From: Mitsuaria sp. WAJ17
GTDB lineage: Bacteria; Pseudomonadota; Gammaproteobacteria; Burkholderiales; Burkholderiaceae_C
Assembly (NCBI RefSeq): GCF_014174515.1
Contig: NZ_JACJUG010000032.1
Coordinates: 1 to 48,731, forward strand
Length of the DNA: 48,731 nucleotides
Direction of reading: 5' to 3'
The notes under the pieces are model-generated. The model was given only the letters and a program-made list of their open reading frames with translations, made no database searches and had not been told where the DNA came from. Position numbers and translations under genes: made by a program. Positions within the stretch are counted from its first letter, which is position 1, and each line of letters begins with the position of its first letter. This document shows positions 48,687-48,731 of this stretch, piece by piece.

Positions 48687-48731
48687 TCAGGCGGCCATGC
48701 GCGGGGGCGTCTGGCCGGCGGGAGCCGCGGC
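48687..48731 (-). CDS. Probable 3' end of a further gene of the unknown operon, fragment
   Basis: The minus-strand frame open at the window edge ends AAAPAGQTPPRMAA and stops at 48687-48689. Its position 21 bases upstream of the GTG start with a good ribosome-binding site in between fits a continuing operon. Only 14 residues are visible, so function cannot be read and the frame could be chance. Confidence 0.4.
   Translation of the reverse strand, partial: AAAPAGQTPPRMAA

Noticed and set aside
1..48731. Insertion sequences, prophage, CRISPR arrays or rRNA
   Set aside because: None was seen: no transposase or integrase motif, no regularly spaced direct repeats of 25-40 bases and no rRNA-like stretches.

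Overview
The window is about 48.7 kb of dense, GC-rich (around 70% in sampled lines) bacterial chromosome. Gene content and protein style point to a betaproteobacterium of the order Burkholderiales, probably near Roseateles, Mitsuaria, Pelomonas or Rubrivivax. That placement is inference from recognised families (PrsT of the XrtA/PEP-CTERM system, the flavin reductase usually called CDP-6-deoxy-glucoseen reductase, the fused CoaBC, PBP1a); no database search was possible. I found no insertion sequence, prophage integrase, CRISPR array or rRNA.

Layout. 1-3.4 kb: the tail of a branched-chain amino acid ABC ATPase (livF), then on the minus strand a leucine-type dehydrogenase, a 2OG-Fe dioxygenase of the amino-acid hydroxylase type, and an iron-sulfur flavin reductase. 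3.5-8.7 kb: housekeeping genes (SDR-like protein, rhomboid protease, tRNA-Leu(CAA), cysM, tusA, galU) and a hydroxyacid dehydrogenase-like protein that lacks expected catalytic residues. 8.8-16 kb: valS, a secreted CocE/NonD-type hydrolase and an OafA-type acyltransferase with an SGNH domain. 16-26 kb: guaC with an unusual dyad in its leader, a FabH-like ketosynthase, a secreted S41-like protein, PBP1a, an S9 peptidase and exonuclease I. 26-29.6 kb: the TPR lipoprotein PrsT and a small secreted protein. 30-32.3 kb: feoAB with a Fur-box-like dyad.

32.7-41.0 kb is the clearest functional unit: a nucleoside uptake and breakdown operon made of a BMP-family binding protein, a double ATPase, two permeases, cytidine deaminase, purine nucleoside phosphorylase, deoxyribose-phosphate aldolase and thymidine phosphorylase. 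Imported nucleosides would be deaminated or phosphorolysed and the deoxyribose phosphate split to acetaldehyde and glyceraldehyde-3-phosphate. Phosphopentomutase is not in the window.

41-46 kb: trmB, a large lipoprotein with 13 BNR-like motifs on a Pro-Thr-Gln linker, coaBC and dut. 46.2-48.7 kb: an operon of at least two, probably three, minus-strand genes that I do not recognise; it is the best candidate for something undescribed. A dispersed 15-16-base motif (GGCAAGACCTGACCCC and near-copies) recurs in several intergenic regions.
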